In this document: positions 1-7,337 of the stretch, piece by piece
Numbering within the stretch: position 1 is the first letter of the stretch
Layout: each line of letters starts with the position of its first letter
Assembly: GCA_025981625.1 (NCBI GenBank)
Contig: JAICXF010000033.1
Location: 1-19,909 of the forward strand
Direction: 5' to 3'
DNA: 19,909 nucleotides
From: Sphingomonas sp.
GTDB taxonomy: Bacteria; Pseudomonadota; Alphaproteobacteria; Sphingomonadales; Sphingomonadaceae
Notes under the pieces: generated by a model
Told to the model about the DNA's origin: nothing
What the model saw: only the letters and a program-made list of their open reading frames with translations
The model's database searches: none
Program-made: the position numbers and the translations under genes

Positions 1-861
1 ATCGAGCAGACCGCCTTCGATCGCCACGACTGCTTCGCGCATGCCCTGCACGGAGACGGCGGGGTCGCGTTCATGTGCGTTGATGACGTCAAAGCCGCGC
101 CAGTTCCACAGCTGCATGTTCACCTGCCGAGGCCCGTCCTGATGATAGCCGGCGATGATCAGCCGTCCCCCCTCGCGAGTGAGCTCCGCCGCGAGGTCGA
201 GCGGCCACTGCTTGCCGACGGCTTCGATCACCCGGTCGCAAAAACCGCCGTTCGTCAGCTCGCGCACCTGCTCGATGATCTGCCAATGATCGTGCATCGG
301 AATGGTCTCTGCAGCCCCCATTTTCCGCGCGAGCCGCAGCGACTCGTCGCGCCGCGAAACGGCAATCACCCGCGCTCCAGCATTACTGGCGAGCCTGACC
401 AGGATCGCGCCGAGAAAGCCGATGCCGACCACCGCGAGGGTCTGGCCCGAATCGATGTCGCTGCGCCGGAAGATGTTCATCGCGCAGCCGAACGGCTCGA
501 GGGGAAGGTCGAGAGGATCCAATGCTTCGGGCAACTTCACTGCCTCGGAGCCATCCGCGATGTCATATTCGGCATAAGCCTTGCCGCTCAGGAACCCGAC
601 GCGATCACCCACACGGAGGCGCTCGACCTCGCCACCGATCGCATCCACCACTCCCCAGCCTTCGTGACCCAAGGCACCCGGCTCGGTGGGAAATTGCATC
701 CATTCGGGCCCGGCCCACGGCGTCAGGTTCGATGCGCAGACACCGCATCCTTGCAGCCGCACGCGCACCTGGCCGTCGCCGGGCTCCGGCACAGCCACAT
801 TCTGGATCATCAACTTACCCGCGCCGGTCAGGACCGCGGCGCGCATCGTCCTGTCGCTCAT
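1..861 (-). CDS. Zinc-type medium-chain alcohol dehydrogenase (MDR family), C-terminus cut by window edge
   Basis: The 287 visible codons start at an ATG 3 bases after the stop of the glycosyltransferase-decarboxylase gene, so this is probably the next gene of that operon. The protein begins MSDRTMRAAVLTGAG and follows the MDR plan: a GroES-like N-terminal half, then a Rossmann domain. Likely catalytic zinc ligands are the Cys of GVCASNL (about residue 46), the His-Glu of GHE (about 66-67) and the Glu of EPFGC (about 123), a sorbitol-dehydrogenase-like arrangement. The four-Cys structural zinc lobe of classical alcohol dehydrogenases is absent. The nucleotide-binding loop is VVGIGFLG (about 144-151). 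It probably oxidises or reduces a hydroxyl of a sugar, polyol or cyclitol with NAD(P). The context suggests a step in making the cluster's glycoside, but the substrate cannot be read from sequence. The reading frame is open to position 1, so the last part of the gene lies outside. Confidence 0.9.
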   Translation of the reverse strand, partial: MSDRTMRAAVLTGAGKLMIQNVAVPEPGDGQVRVRLQGCGVCASNLTPWAGPEWMQFPTEPGALGHEGWGVVDAIGGEVERLRVGDRVGFLSGKAYAEYDIADGSEAVKLPEALDPLDLPLEPFGCAMNIFRRSDIDSGQTLAVVGIGFLGAILVRLASNAGARVIAVSRRDESLRLARKMGAAETIPMHDHWQIIEQVRELTNGGFCDRVIEAVGKQWPLDLAAELTREGGRLIIAGYHQDGPRQVNMQLWNWRGFDVINAHERDPAVSVQGMREAVVAIEGGLLD

Positions 862-864
862 TCG

Positions 865-2973
865 CTACTCTGCTGCGGTGGCGATCGCCGGCGCGTCGAC
901 GTACATCGGCTGCGCGACGCGGTTCGCTTCGTCCTCGAACCAGGCGATGGTCGCCTCGAGGCCCTGCTCCAGGTCGACCGCCGGCCGCCAGTCGAGCAGC
1001 TCGATCGCGCGGCCGATGTCCGGCTTGCGACGGCGCGGATCATCGATTGGAAGCGGGCGGCGAACGATCCGCGAGTCCGTACCCGTCATGGCGACGACAA
1101 GATCGACCAGCTGCCGAACCGTAAGCTCATTCGGATTGCCGAGGTTGACCGGAATTCCGACCGCCTGCTCGCTGTCCATCAGCCGAGTCAAGGCTTCGAC
1201 CATGTCGTCGACAAAACAGAAGCTGCGCGTCTGCGAGCCGTCGCCGTAGATCGTGATGTCCTCGCCCGAAAGCGCCTGGCAGACCACGTTGGACACGACC
1301 CGCCCGTCATCACAGCGCATGCGCGGCCCGTAGGTGTTGAAGATGCGTGCGACGCGAACGTCGGCGCGGTGGGCGCGCAGGTAATCGAACGCGAGCGTCT
1401 CGGCGGCGCGCTTGCCTTCGTCGTAGCAGGCCCGCGGCCCGGTGCAGCTGACCCAGCCGCGATAGTCCTCAGTCTGCGGATGAACCTCGGGGTCCCCGTA
1501 AACTTCGCTCGTCGAGGTCAACAGCAGCCGCGCTCCCGTTTCCTCTGCCAGCCGCAGCAGGTTGCGGGTTCCGACCACGTTGGTGAGCAACGTGTGCTCC
1601 GGATCTGCCTGGTAATGCGGCGGCGAAGCGGCACAGGCGAGGTGATAGATATGGGTGAACTTGATCCGCGCGCCGCGCAGCCATTGCGGCAAATTGTCAA
1701 TCACGTCGTGCTCGACGAACTCGAAGAGCGGCTCGCGTTCGAGATGGCGAAGATTATCGGCGCGCCCGGTCTGGAAATTGTCGACGCAGATCACGCGCGC
1801 GCCCTCTGACATCAGGCGATCGCACAGGTTGGAACCGATGAAGCCCGCGCCCCCCGTCACAAGCGCAATCTTCTGGTTCTGACGCTTCACGCGACGCTCC
1901 TTTCCACTGGCCCCCGCCTTGTTGGCGGCGGCTTCTTCGATGTGTCGCTCCAGTTCGCGCGCGCGGTGAGCGGCGGTGTGAGCGGCGAGAATGCGCTCCC
2001 GCGCGGCAACGCCAAGTGCGGCGCCGTCCTCGCCCGACGACAATCTGGCGACGACCTCGTCCGCCGTGTCGGCGAGCATGATCTCGCGTCCGGGTTCGAA
2101 CAGGCTCTCGATCCCGTCCCATTTGTCAGAGATCACCGGCGTCGCGCACGACGCGGCCTCGAAGAGGCGCACCGAGGGGGACCAGCCCGCGGCAATCATG
2201 TCGGCGCGCGTGACGTTCAGCGTGTAGCACGAGGCCGCGTAGAAGTCCGGGTGATCGGCGGGCGGGACGTGATCTATCCGCTCGACATTGTCCGGCCACT
2301 CGATCCCGTCCGGATACTGCGGTCCCGCGACGCAGAATTTCAGGTGCGGCAGCCGTCGGGCGGGCTCAATCAAGAGTTTGTCGAGCGTGGGCTGCCGGTC
2401 GCCGCTGTAGGTGCCGAGGTAGGAAAGGTCCCATCGCTTCCGCTTCGCCAGCGGCGGGTAGGCCTTCGGATCGACGGAGCAATATAGTGCGCGCGCCATT
2501 GGCGAACCGTATTGCCGCTCAATTCGTCGCAGCGTCGGTCCGCCGGTGAACGAGAGGTAAAGATCGTAAGCGGGGATGACCTCGGGCGAGAGATATTCGA
2601 AGTCGCGCCGTTCCAGCTTGACCAGCGTCACCGGCGTGTCGATATCGTAAAATGCCGCAACGCCGCGCGCGAGCCGCTGGACGAAGCGGCCGACCTCCAC
2701 GCCCTCTGGCACATAGGATCCGACGATTACCGCATCGGCGCTGCGGATCTCTTCGCTCCAGTGGCGCAGCTCTTCCAGCGAACCGTAATATTCCAGCCGG
2801 CAATAATCCGGCTCACCGATATCGCGATTGTCCCGGTACCAGGGGACATCACGTTCGAGGAACAGGATCTCGTGCCCTCGGGCCGCGAAGGCCTTCAGCA
2901 GGGCTCGGAAGGTCGTTGCGTGACCATTGCCCCACGATGAGGACAGGCTGAGACCGAGCACGACCAGCTTCAT
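865..2973 (-). CDS. Fusion of a CgeB-like glycosyltransferase and a UDP-glucuronate decarboxylase-like SDR
   Basis: One uninterrupted 702-residue frame carries two enzymes. Residues 1 to about 345 form a GT-B glycosyltransferase of the CgeB/Glyco_trans_1_2 type, with an N-terminal SSSWGNGHA motif, YLGTYSGDRQ near 185-194 and SPSVRLFEAASC near 265-276. A charged linker (about 346-366) leads into an extended SDR: TGGAGFIG at 373-380, ACAASPPHY at 446-454, TSTSEVYGD at 486-494 and the catalytic YDEGK at 517-521. The last three are signatures of UDP-glucuronate decarboxylase, which makes UDP-xylose from UDP-glucuronate. The decarboxylase half (about 336 residues) is near the family's normal length. 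Its first codon overlaps the previous gene's stop (ATGA). No internal ATG with a ribosome site suggests separate translation. A natural reading is that the enzyme makes a pentose donor and hands it to its own transferase, but that coupling is inference. Confidence 0.92.
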   Translation of the reverse strand: MKLVVLGLSLSSSWGNGHATTFRALLKAFAARGHEILFLERDVPWYRDNRDIGEPDYCRLEYYGSLEELRHWSEEIRSADAVIVGSYVPEGVEVGRFVQRLARGVAAFYDIDTPVTLVKLERRDFEYLSPEVIPAYDLYLSFTGGPTLRRIERQYGSPMARALYCSVDPKAYPPLAKRKRWDLSYLGTYSGDRQPTLDKLLIEPARRLPHLKFCVAGPQYPDGIEWPDNVERIDHVPPADHPDFYAASCYTLNVTRADMIAAGWSPSVRLFEAASCATPVISDKWDGIESLFEPGREIMLADTADEVVARLSSGEDGAALGVAARERILAAHTAAHRARELERHIEEAAANKAGASGKERRVKRQNQKIALVTGGAGFIGSNLCDRLMSEGARVICVDNFQTGRADNLRHLEREPLFEFVEHDVIDNLPQWLRGARIKFTHIYHLACAASPPHYQADPEHTLLTNVVGTRNLLRLAEETGARLLLTSTSEVYGDPEVHPQTEDYRGWVSCTGPRACYDEGKRAAETLAFDYLRAHRADVRVARIFNTYGPRMRCDDGRVVSNVVCQALSGEDITIYGDGSQTRSFCFVDDMVEALTRLMDSEQAVGIPVNLGNPNELTVRQLVDLVVAMTGTDSRIVRRPLPIDDPRRRKPDIGRAIELLDWRPAVDLEQGLEATIAWFEDEANRVAQPMYVDAPAIATAAE

Positions 2974-4064
2974 GCCGCAACCTCTTCGAGGCGATTGGCC
3001 ATTTCCAGCCTGAGCAATGCATCCACTTCTGCCCCTCGGTGAGCGTAGGTGTGCTCTGCCAAGACTCGCCGGAGTGCCGCTCTGCCGATCGTGCGGGCGC
3101 GTTCGGGGGTGAGCGTGCGCACATGCTCCGCGACGTCCTTGCCGTCGCGCGCGACGAGGACCTCCTCATCCGGTCGCAGGAAAAGCTCGATTCCCTCCCA
3201 TGCGTCGGTGATCAGGCATGCGGCGGCGCCCGCGGCCTCGAATACGCGCGTAGCCGGGGAAAAGCCGATGTCGGCCATGCTGTCGCGAGCGATATTCAGC
3301 ACCGCCAGCGGCGTGCAGTTGAAGGCATTATGTTCATGGGTGAACACGTGCCCAAGATGACGCACGTTACCCGGCATCGCCTTCGAATCCCAACCGTTGC
3401 CGCCGATCAGGAACTGCAGGTCAGGCAACGCTGCGGCGGGCTCGAGGAAGAATTGCTCCACCCGCGCTTCGCGGTCCGGGAGCCTGTTCCCGAGGAACGA
3501 CAGGTCGGCCGCGAACCGCGGATCCGGCTCGACCGGGTGGTGAGTGGTGGGGTCCAGTGCATTGTAAATCGGGACGCACCGAGCCGCGCCGAGGGCTTCA
3601 TACGCTTCCACCACTGGCGGGCCGCCGCCGTAGGTCAGAACCATGTCGAGTGATTTCAGCGCTTTTCGAACGGGATGGTCGTCCTGCAGGCGCATTTGAT
3701 CGAGCGTTGCGGCGGCATCGACGTCCCAGAAGATCTTCAACGCTCCGGGACGCGCATATTCGACGATCCCTGCAATCAGTTCGTCATCGAACACCCCGAC
3801 GCCGCTAGCCTTGACGACCACGTCGGCTTCCCGCGCTTCGGAGAGCACGCTTCGCAGCCCTTCGACGGTTGCCGGATAGACGACGGACCTTGCCCAATCG
3901 GGCGGATCCATGTCGCGGTGCTCCTGGCGCTGGTAAGCGTCAGGCTCGTAGAACGTGATGTCATACCCCCTGCCACCAAGATCACGCAGCAGCCCGCGAT
4001 AGTAGGTCGCAGCACCGTTCCACCACGACGACAACAGGCTCGATCCATAGAACGCGATCTTCAC
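2970..4064 (-). CDS. CgeB-like glycosyltransferase, second of three paralogues
   Basis: The protein has 364 residues, starting at a GTG that overlaps the upstream stop as GTGA. The N-terminus shows the same SSWWNGAAT motif (12-20) as its neighbours, followed by a long first Rossmann-like domain. The C-terminal half has DLSFLGNRLPDRE (187-199) and FSPATRVFEAAGAA (268-281), then LITDAWEGIE (284-293). These are the nucleotide-sugar-binding features of the CgeB/Glyco_trans_1_2 group. It is predicted to be a cytoplasmic, inverting or retaining GT-B transferase of unknown donor and acceptor. It sits in the middle of the operon, overlapping both neighbours by four bases. It is clearly homologous to the proteins encoded at 865-2973 (N-terminal half) and 4061-5182, but diverged enough that each probably adds a different residue. 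Confidence 0.9.
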   Translation of the reverse strand: MKIAFYGSSLLSSWWNGAATYYRGLLRDLGGRGYDITFYEPDAYQRQEHRDMDPPDWARSVVYPATVEGLRSVLSEAREADVVVKASGVGVFDDELIAGIVEYARPGALKIFWDVDAAATLDQMRLQDDHPVRKALKSLDMVLTYGGGPPVVEAYEALGAARCVPIYNALDPTTHHPVEPDPRFAADLSFLGNRLPDREARVEQFFLEPAAALPDLQFLIGGNGWDSKAMPGNVRHLGHVFTHEHNAFNCTPLAVLNIARDSMADIGFSPATRVFEAAGAAACLITDAWEGIELFLRPDEEVLVARDGKDVAEHVRTLTPERARTIGRAALRRVLAEHTYAHRGAEVDALLRLEMANRLEEVAA

Positions 4065-5182
4065 GCGGCACTCTCCAGGACCGGCTGAAGGACAGGCGCT
4101 CGCACCCGCTCGACAATGGCGAGCAGCTCATTGACGCGGTGCGCGCAGGTGTGGCGCTTGAGGATCGTCTCAAGGCCATTGCGCGCGAGGCCCTGGCGAA
4201 GGTCCGGATCATCCTTGAGTGTCTTGAGCACTCCCGCCATCTCCGCACTGTCGCGGACCATCAGGAAGTCTTCGCCGACTCGGAACAGGTGCTCGCAATC
4301 GTCCCACGGCGCCGACACCAGCGGAATGCCGCAGGCGAGCGCCTCGAACACGCGAATGGTTGGAATTCCGGGTAGCATTTGGCTGTAGAAGCGCCGCGGC
4401 ACGTGCACGGTGGCAAGATGGTTCGCGAAGACCTCGGGGGCCGCGGCGTTCGCCAGCCAGCCGTGATATCGAGCACCGAATTGCCGCACTCTCTGCTGCG
4501 CGGCATCCAGATAGCGAACGCCGAATATGTCGAGCGACAGACCGGCGTCTCGCGCGGGCCTCAACAAGTAGCTGGTAATTTCGTCGCTGCGCTCCCCGTC
4601 GCCCCAATTGCCGATCCATACGAGCCCGTGCCGCTGCCGCTCATGCCCGGGAGGATGGAACCGGCGAGTGTCGGCGGCCTCGTGCCAGACGAACGCGCGA
4701 TCGCGCCAACCCCAGCGCTCGTAAACCCGCGCGAGCGCGGCGCCGAACGCAAGCACGCAGTCGTAAGCGCCAAGATCATAGGCGCGCATTTCGTGCGGCG
4801 CGGAGACCGCGCGGTGGTGGGTGTCATGGAACAACAGAGTGAAACGGCCGCCGCGTGCGCGCAGCCGCCCCACTGCCGCGACCAGTTCCGGATCATTCCA
4901 TTCGTGAACGATGACTACGTCCGCATTCCAGGCCTGAGCCGCGCCTTCTTCCGGTCGGCTGTAAGTTCGGGAGCCGAGCTCCGGATAAGCAGTCCGGAAG
5001 GCACTCAGTCCCTCTTCGCCATGGTCTTTGAGCAGGTTCGCGGCGCTCCACGCAGCTTCGGGCTCGAACACCCGCACATCGTGGCCGCGCGCGATCAGCT
5101 CGCTCAGGATTCCGCGCAGAAAATGCGCGTTGCCGTGGTTCCAGCAGGAGCGCAGCGAATGGGTGAAATAGACGATCCTCAT
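4061..5182 (-). CDS. CgeB-like glycosyltransferase, third paralogue
   Basis: The protein has 373 residues, with an ATG start overlapping the upstream stop as ATGA. The N-terminus MRIVYFTHSLRSCWNHGNAH aligns by eye with the SSxWxNGxA motif of the other two CgeB-like proteins. LVWIGNWGDGERSDEI (187-202) corresponds to their SFLGNR/SYLGTY strand. PTIRVFEALACGIPLVSA (274-291) is the conserved acceptor-side helix of GT-B proteins, with Glu280 in the position expected to contact the nucleotide sugar. APWDDCEHLF (291-300) follows. The most divergent of the three, it has a His-rich central segment (FHDTHHRA, 118-125). Donor and acceptor are unknown; it is presumably cytoplasmic and acts on the same growing molecule as its operon partners. 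Confidence 0.89.
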   Translation of the reverse strand: MRIVYFTHSLRSCWNHGNAHFLRGILSELIARGHDVRVFEPEAAWSAANLLKDHGEEGLSAFRTAYPELGSRTYSRPEEGAAQAWNADVVIVHEWNDPELVAAVGRLRARGGRFTLLFHDTHHRAVSAPHEMRAYDLGAYDCVLAFGAALARVYERWGWRDRAFVWHEAADTRRFHPPGHERQRHGLVWIGNWGDGERSDEITSYLLRPARDAGLSLDIFGVRYLDAAQQRVRQFGARYHGWLANAAAPEVFANHLATVHVPRRFYSQMLPGIPTIRVFEALACGIPLVSAPWDDCEHLFRVGEDFLMVRDSAEMAGVLKTLKDDPDLRQGLARNGLETILKRHTCAHRVNELLAIVERVRAPVLQPVLESAA

Positions 5183-6276
5183 GCGGCGCCCGCCAAGGTC
5201 ATTGCTTCAGCAACAGGCGAGCCGACGCAGGCGTAAATGTCGGCCATAGCGCGCGCCATCCGCTCGGGCGTGTAGTGCGCGGCCCGGGCGCGGGCGAGCT
5301 GCCCAAGCTGTTCGCGCTCATCGCGGTCGGCGAGCAGGTCGCCAATCGCCGCGGCGAAGGCGCCGCCCTCACGTGCCGGCGCGAAAATCGCAGCGCCGCT
5401 CCACATCTCGCGATGTGTCGGAATATCCGAGAGGACGAGCGCGCAGCCCGCCTGGGCGGCCTCGAGCACCGACAGGCCAAACGGCTCGTACAGCGCCGCC
5501 GACGCATAGATCGGGCGCGCGGCGAACAGCCCGGCGACGCGCGCCGCACTCAGCTGACCGAGCGCCTGAATCTTGTTGAGCGAGATGCTGGCGCCGTTCG
5601 GACCTTGTGTTGACCCGGCGGCCTGGAAAGGCACATCGAGGAACGCCGCGGCGGCGTCGAGAGTCCGGACATTCTTGCCTTCGTCCCACAACCGACCCGC
5701 AGTGAAAACGAAGTCGCCTTGCGGGATTTGCCGTGAGCCACTCGTCTGCCGGCCATTGTAAATCGTCGCCGTAGGCACGCCATAGAGTCGAGTGGTTTCC
5801 GCAGCGAAGGCGATGCTTGGCGCGACGGCGACCGTGGCACGCTCGAGTCCACGTTGAACCAGCTCGCGGCGCCACGCGAAGTCAGGCGGCAACGGGGTTC
5901 CTTTGACTGCGGCCCACCAGCTGGCGACGCAGCTGTGCTGCACCGCGACCGTCGGGCGCGTGAAATTGGCGCTCGCCAGAAGCGCGGCGCTGCTCGTCTG
6001 GATAATGTCGACGTGCTGCTGATCGGCGATGTGCGCAAGCGCAGCTCCGGCGCGTTCGATTTGTGCTGAATCGGTATCGAGCCACTCCAGCGGAAGCCCG
6101 GTGTCCACCAACGTGAGCCCGGCAGCATCCTCGCGCTGCGATGTCGTCGGCGACGGACCCATCACCGCCAGGACCGTTTCGATGCCGAGCGGCCGAAGCG
6201 CTCGCGCGAGCTCGACGCTGTACACCCACACGCCGCCGATGGCGTCGGTGACGAGCAGGAGGCGCAACTTGCTCAC
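5179..6276 (-). CDS. Family 4 glycosyltransferase (GT-B)
   Basis: The protein has 365 residues from a GTG start that overlaps the upstream stop (GTGA). It opens with LLLVTDAIGGVWVYSVELAR (6-25), the glycine-rich loop typical of GT4 enzymes. The second domain has FTAGRLWDEGKN (191-202), where the Arg and Lys normally bind the donor phosphates. It also carries the EPFGLSVLE motif (264-272), the E-x7-E signature of retaining GT4 transferases, followed by ALVLSDIPTHREMW (279-292). Unlike the three CgeB-like neighbours it is a standard GT4 protein, so it may perform the first sugar transfer. Donor and acceptor cannot be deduced. The gene is translationally coupled within the operon. Confidence 0.92.
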   Translation of the reverse strand: MSKLRLLLVTDAIGGVWVYSVELARALRPLGIETVLAVMGPSPTTSQREDAAGLTLVDTGLPLEWLDTDSAQIERAGAALAHIADQQHVDIIQTSSAALLASANFTRPTVAVQHSCVASWWAAVKGTPLPPDFAWRRELVQRGLERATVAVAPSIAFAAETTRLYGVPTATIYNGRQTSGSRQIPQGDFVFTAGRLWDEGKNVRTLDAAAAFLDVPFQAAGSTQGPNGASISLNKIQALGQLSAARVAGLFAARPIYASAALYEPFGLSVLEAAQAGCALVLSDIPTHREMWSGAAIFAPAREGGAFAAAIGDLLADRDEREQLGQLARARAAHYTPERMARAMADIYACVGSPVAEAMTLAGAA

Positions 6277-7337
6277 TCGGCCGCGCTCGCGAGTTCGCGG
6301 GTGAGTTCAACGCCGCGCTCTCGCGCCAGCCATGCGGCAAGCGCCGCAACGCCCTCGCGCCAAGCTCGTGGCTTCGAGAGACCCAGAGCGCCGCGCACGG
6401 CCGTCGTGTCCGCGACGAACCAGCGCTGGTCGCCCTGACGCCAGTCCTCGAAGCTCAGTTCGATGTCCCGGCCGGTCACCGCGCGGATTTCATCGATAAG
6501 CTCAATCAGGCTGATGGCGTTGGCCGGGCCGCCGCCGAGGTTGAACGCCGTGCCCGCGACCCGGTCGATGTTCTCCAGCGCCGCGGCATAGGCGTTCACG
6601 GCGTCCTGGACATCGAGGATGTCGCGCACCTGCCGCCCGTCACCATAAATGGTGATCGGCTTGTCCTCGAGCGCGCGGATCAGGAAATACGCGACCCATC
6701 CCTGATCCTCGGTGCCCATCTGCCGCTGGCCGTAGATGCAGCTCATCCTGAGCACCGCCGTGGGCACCCCGAAGCTGCGCGCGTAATCGAGCACATACTG
6801 GTCGGCCGCGCCCTTCGAGCAGCCGTACGGGGTGTGGAAATCGAGCGGTCGGCGCTCGTCGATTCCGCGCCGGGCTGCGAACTGCTTGGGCTCGTAGCGA
6901 TCATGCAGCGTGTCGAACTCGATGTCCGCCAGATCGCCATAGACCTTGTTCGTCGAGGCGAAGATCACCGGCACTGGCTCGCCCCGAACACGCACCGCGT
7001 CGAGCAGGTTGATCGTACCCTTGACGTTGATTTCAAAGTCCTCGCGCGGATCGGCGAGGCTGGTGGTCACCGCGACCTGCGCCGCCATGTGGAACACGGC
7101 CTTCGCGTCCGCCACTGCCCGCACGAGTTCGTCTTCGTCGCGCACATCGCAGAGGACGTGCGCGATCCGGCTGCCGTGGCGCTCCTTCAGCCAGGCAAGA
7201 TTGCGCTCTACTCCCGGCCGGGAGAGCGCGTCATAAACCCTGATCTCGTGGCCTGCGCCGGCGAGCCGATCGGCCAGGTTCGAACCGATGAACCCCGCAC
7301 CGCCGGTAATCAGGATCGGGCGGCCGTCGCGGTTCAT
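6273..7337 (-). CDS. SDR sugar-nucleotide epimerase resembling CDP-paratose 2-epimerase (RfbE/Tyv)
   Basis: The protein has 354 residues. The chosen ATG at 7337 overlaps the upstream stop as ATGA. An in-frame ATG 75 bases earlier would add an Arg-rich tail read inside the neighbouring gene and is rejected. TGGAGFIG (11-18) binds NAD. FHMAAQVAVTTSL (82-94), FEINVKGTINLLDAVR (101-116), ASTNKVYGDL (127-136) and LDFHTPYGCSKGAADQYVL (165-183) match what I recall of Salmonella tyvelose epimerase, with Tyr171 and Lys175 catalytic. DQRWFVAD near the C-terminus also fits. The known family enzyme interconverts CDP-paratose and CDP-tyvelose. No other CDP-3,6-dideoxyhexose gene is visible here, so the true substrate may be another nucleotide sugar; the family call is firm, the substrate is not. 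Confidence 0.9.
   Translation of the reverse strand: MNRDGRPILITGGAGFIGSNLADRLAGAGHEIRVYDALSRPGVERNLAWLKERHGSRIAHVLCDVRDEDELVRAVADAKAVFHMAAQVAVTTSLADPREDFEINVKGTINLLDAVRVRGEPVPVIFASTNKVYGDLADIEFDTLHDRYEPKQFAARRGIDERRPLDFHTPYGCSKGAADQYVLDYARSFGVPTAVLRMSCIYGQRQMGTEDQGWVAYFLIRALEDKPITIYGDGRQVRDILDVQDAVNAYAAALENIDRVAGTAFNLGGGPANAISLIELIDEIRAVTGRDIELSFEDWRQGDQRWFVADTTAVRGALGLSKPRAWREGVAALAAWLARERGVELTRELASAAE

Noticed and set aside
73..1809. Long plus-strand open frame of 578 codons
   Set aside because: It runs antisense across the dehydrogenase and the decarboxylase half of the fusion gene. Its protein has no recognisable domain and a composition typical of the reverse strand of high-GC genes.
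4379..5236. Plus-strand open frame of 285 codons
   Set aside because: It is antisense to a CgeB-like glycosyltransferase gene with clear motifs; its translation resembles no family.
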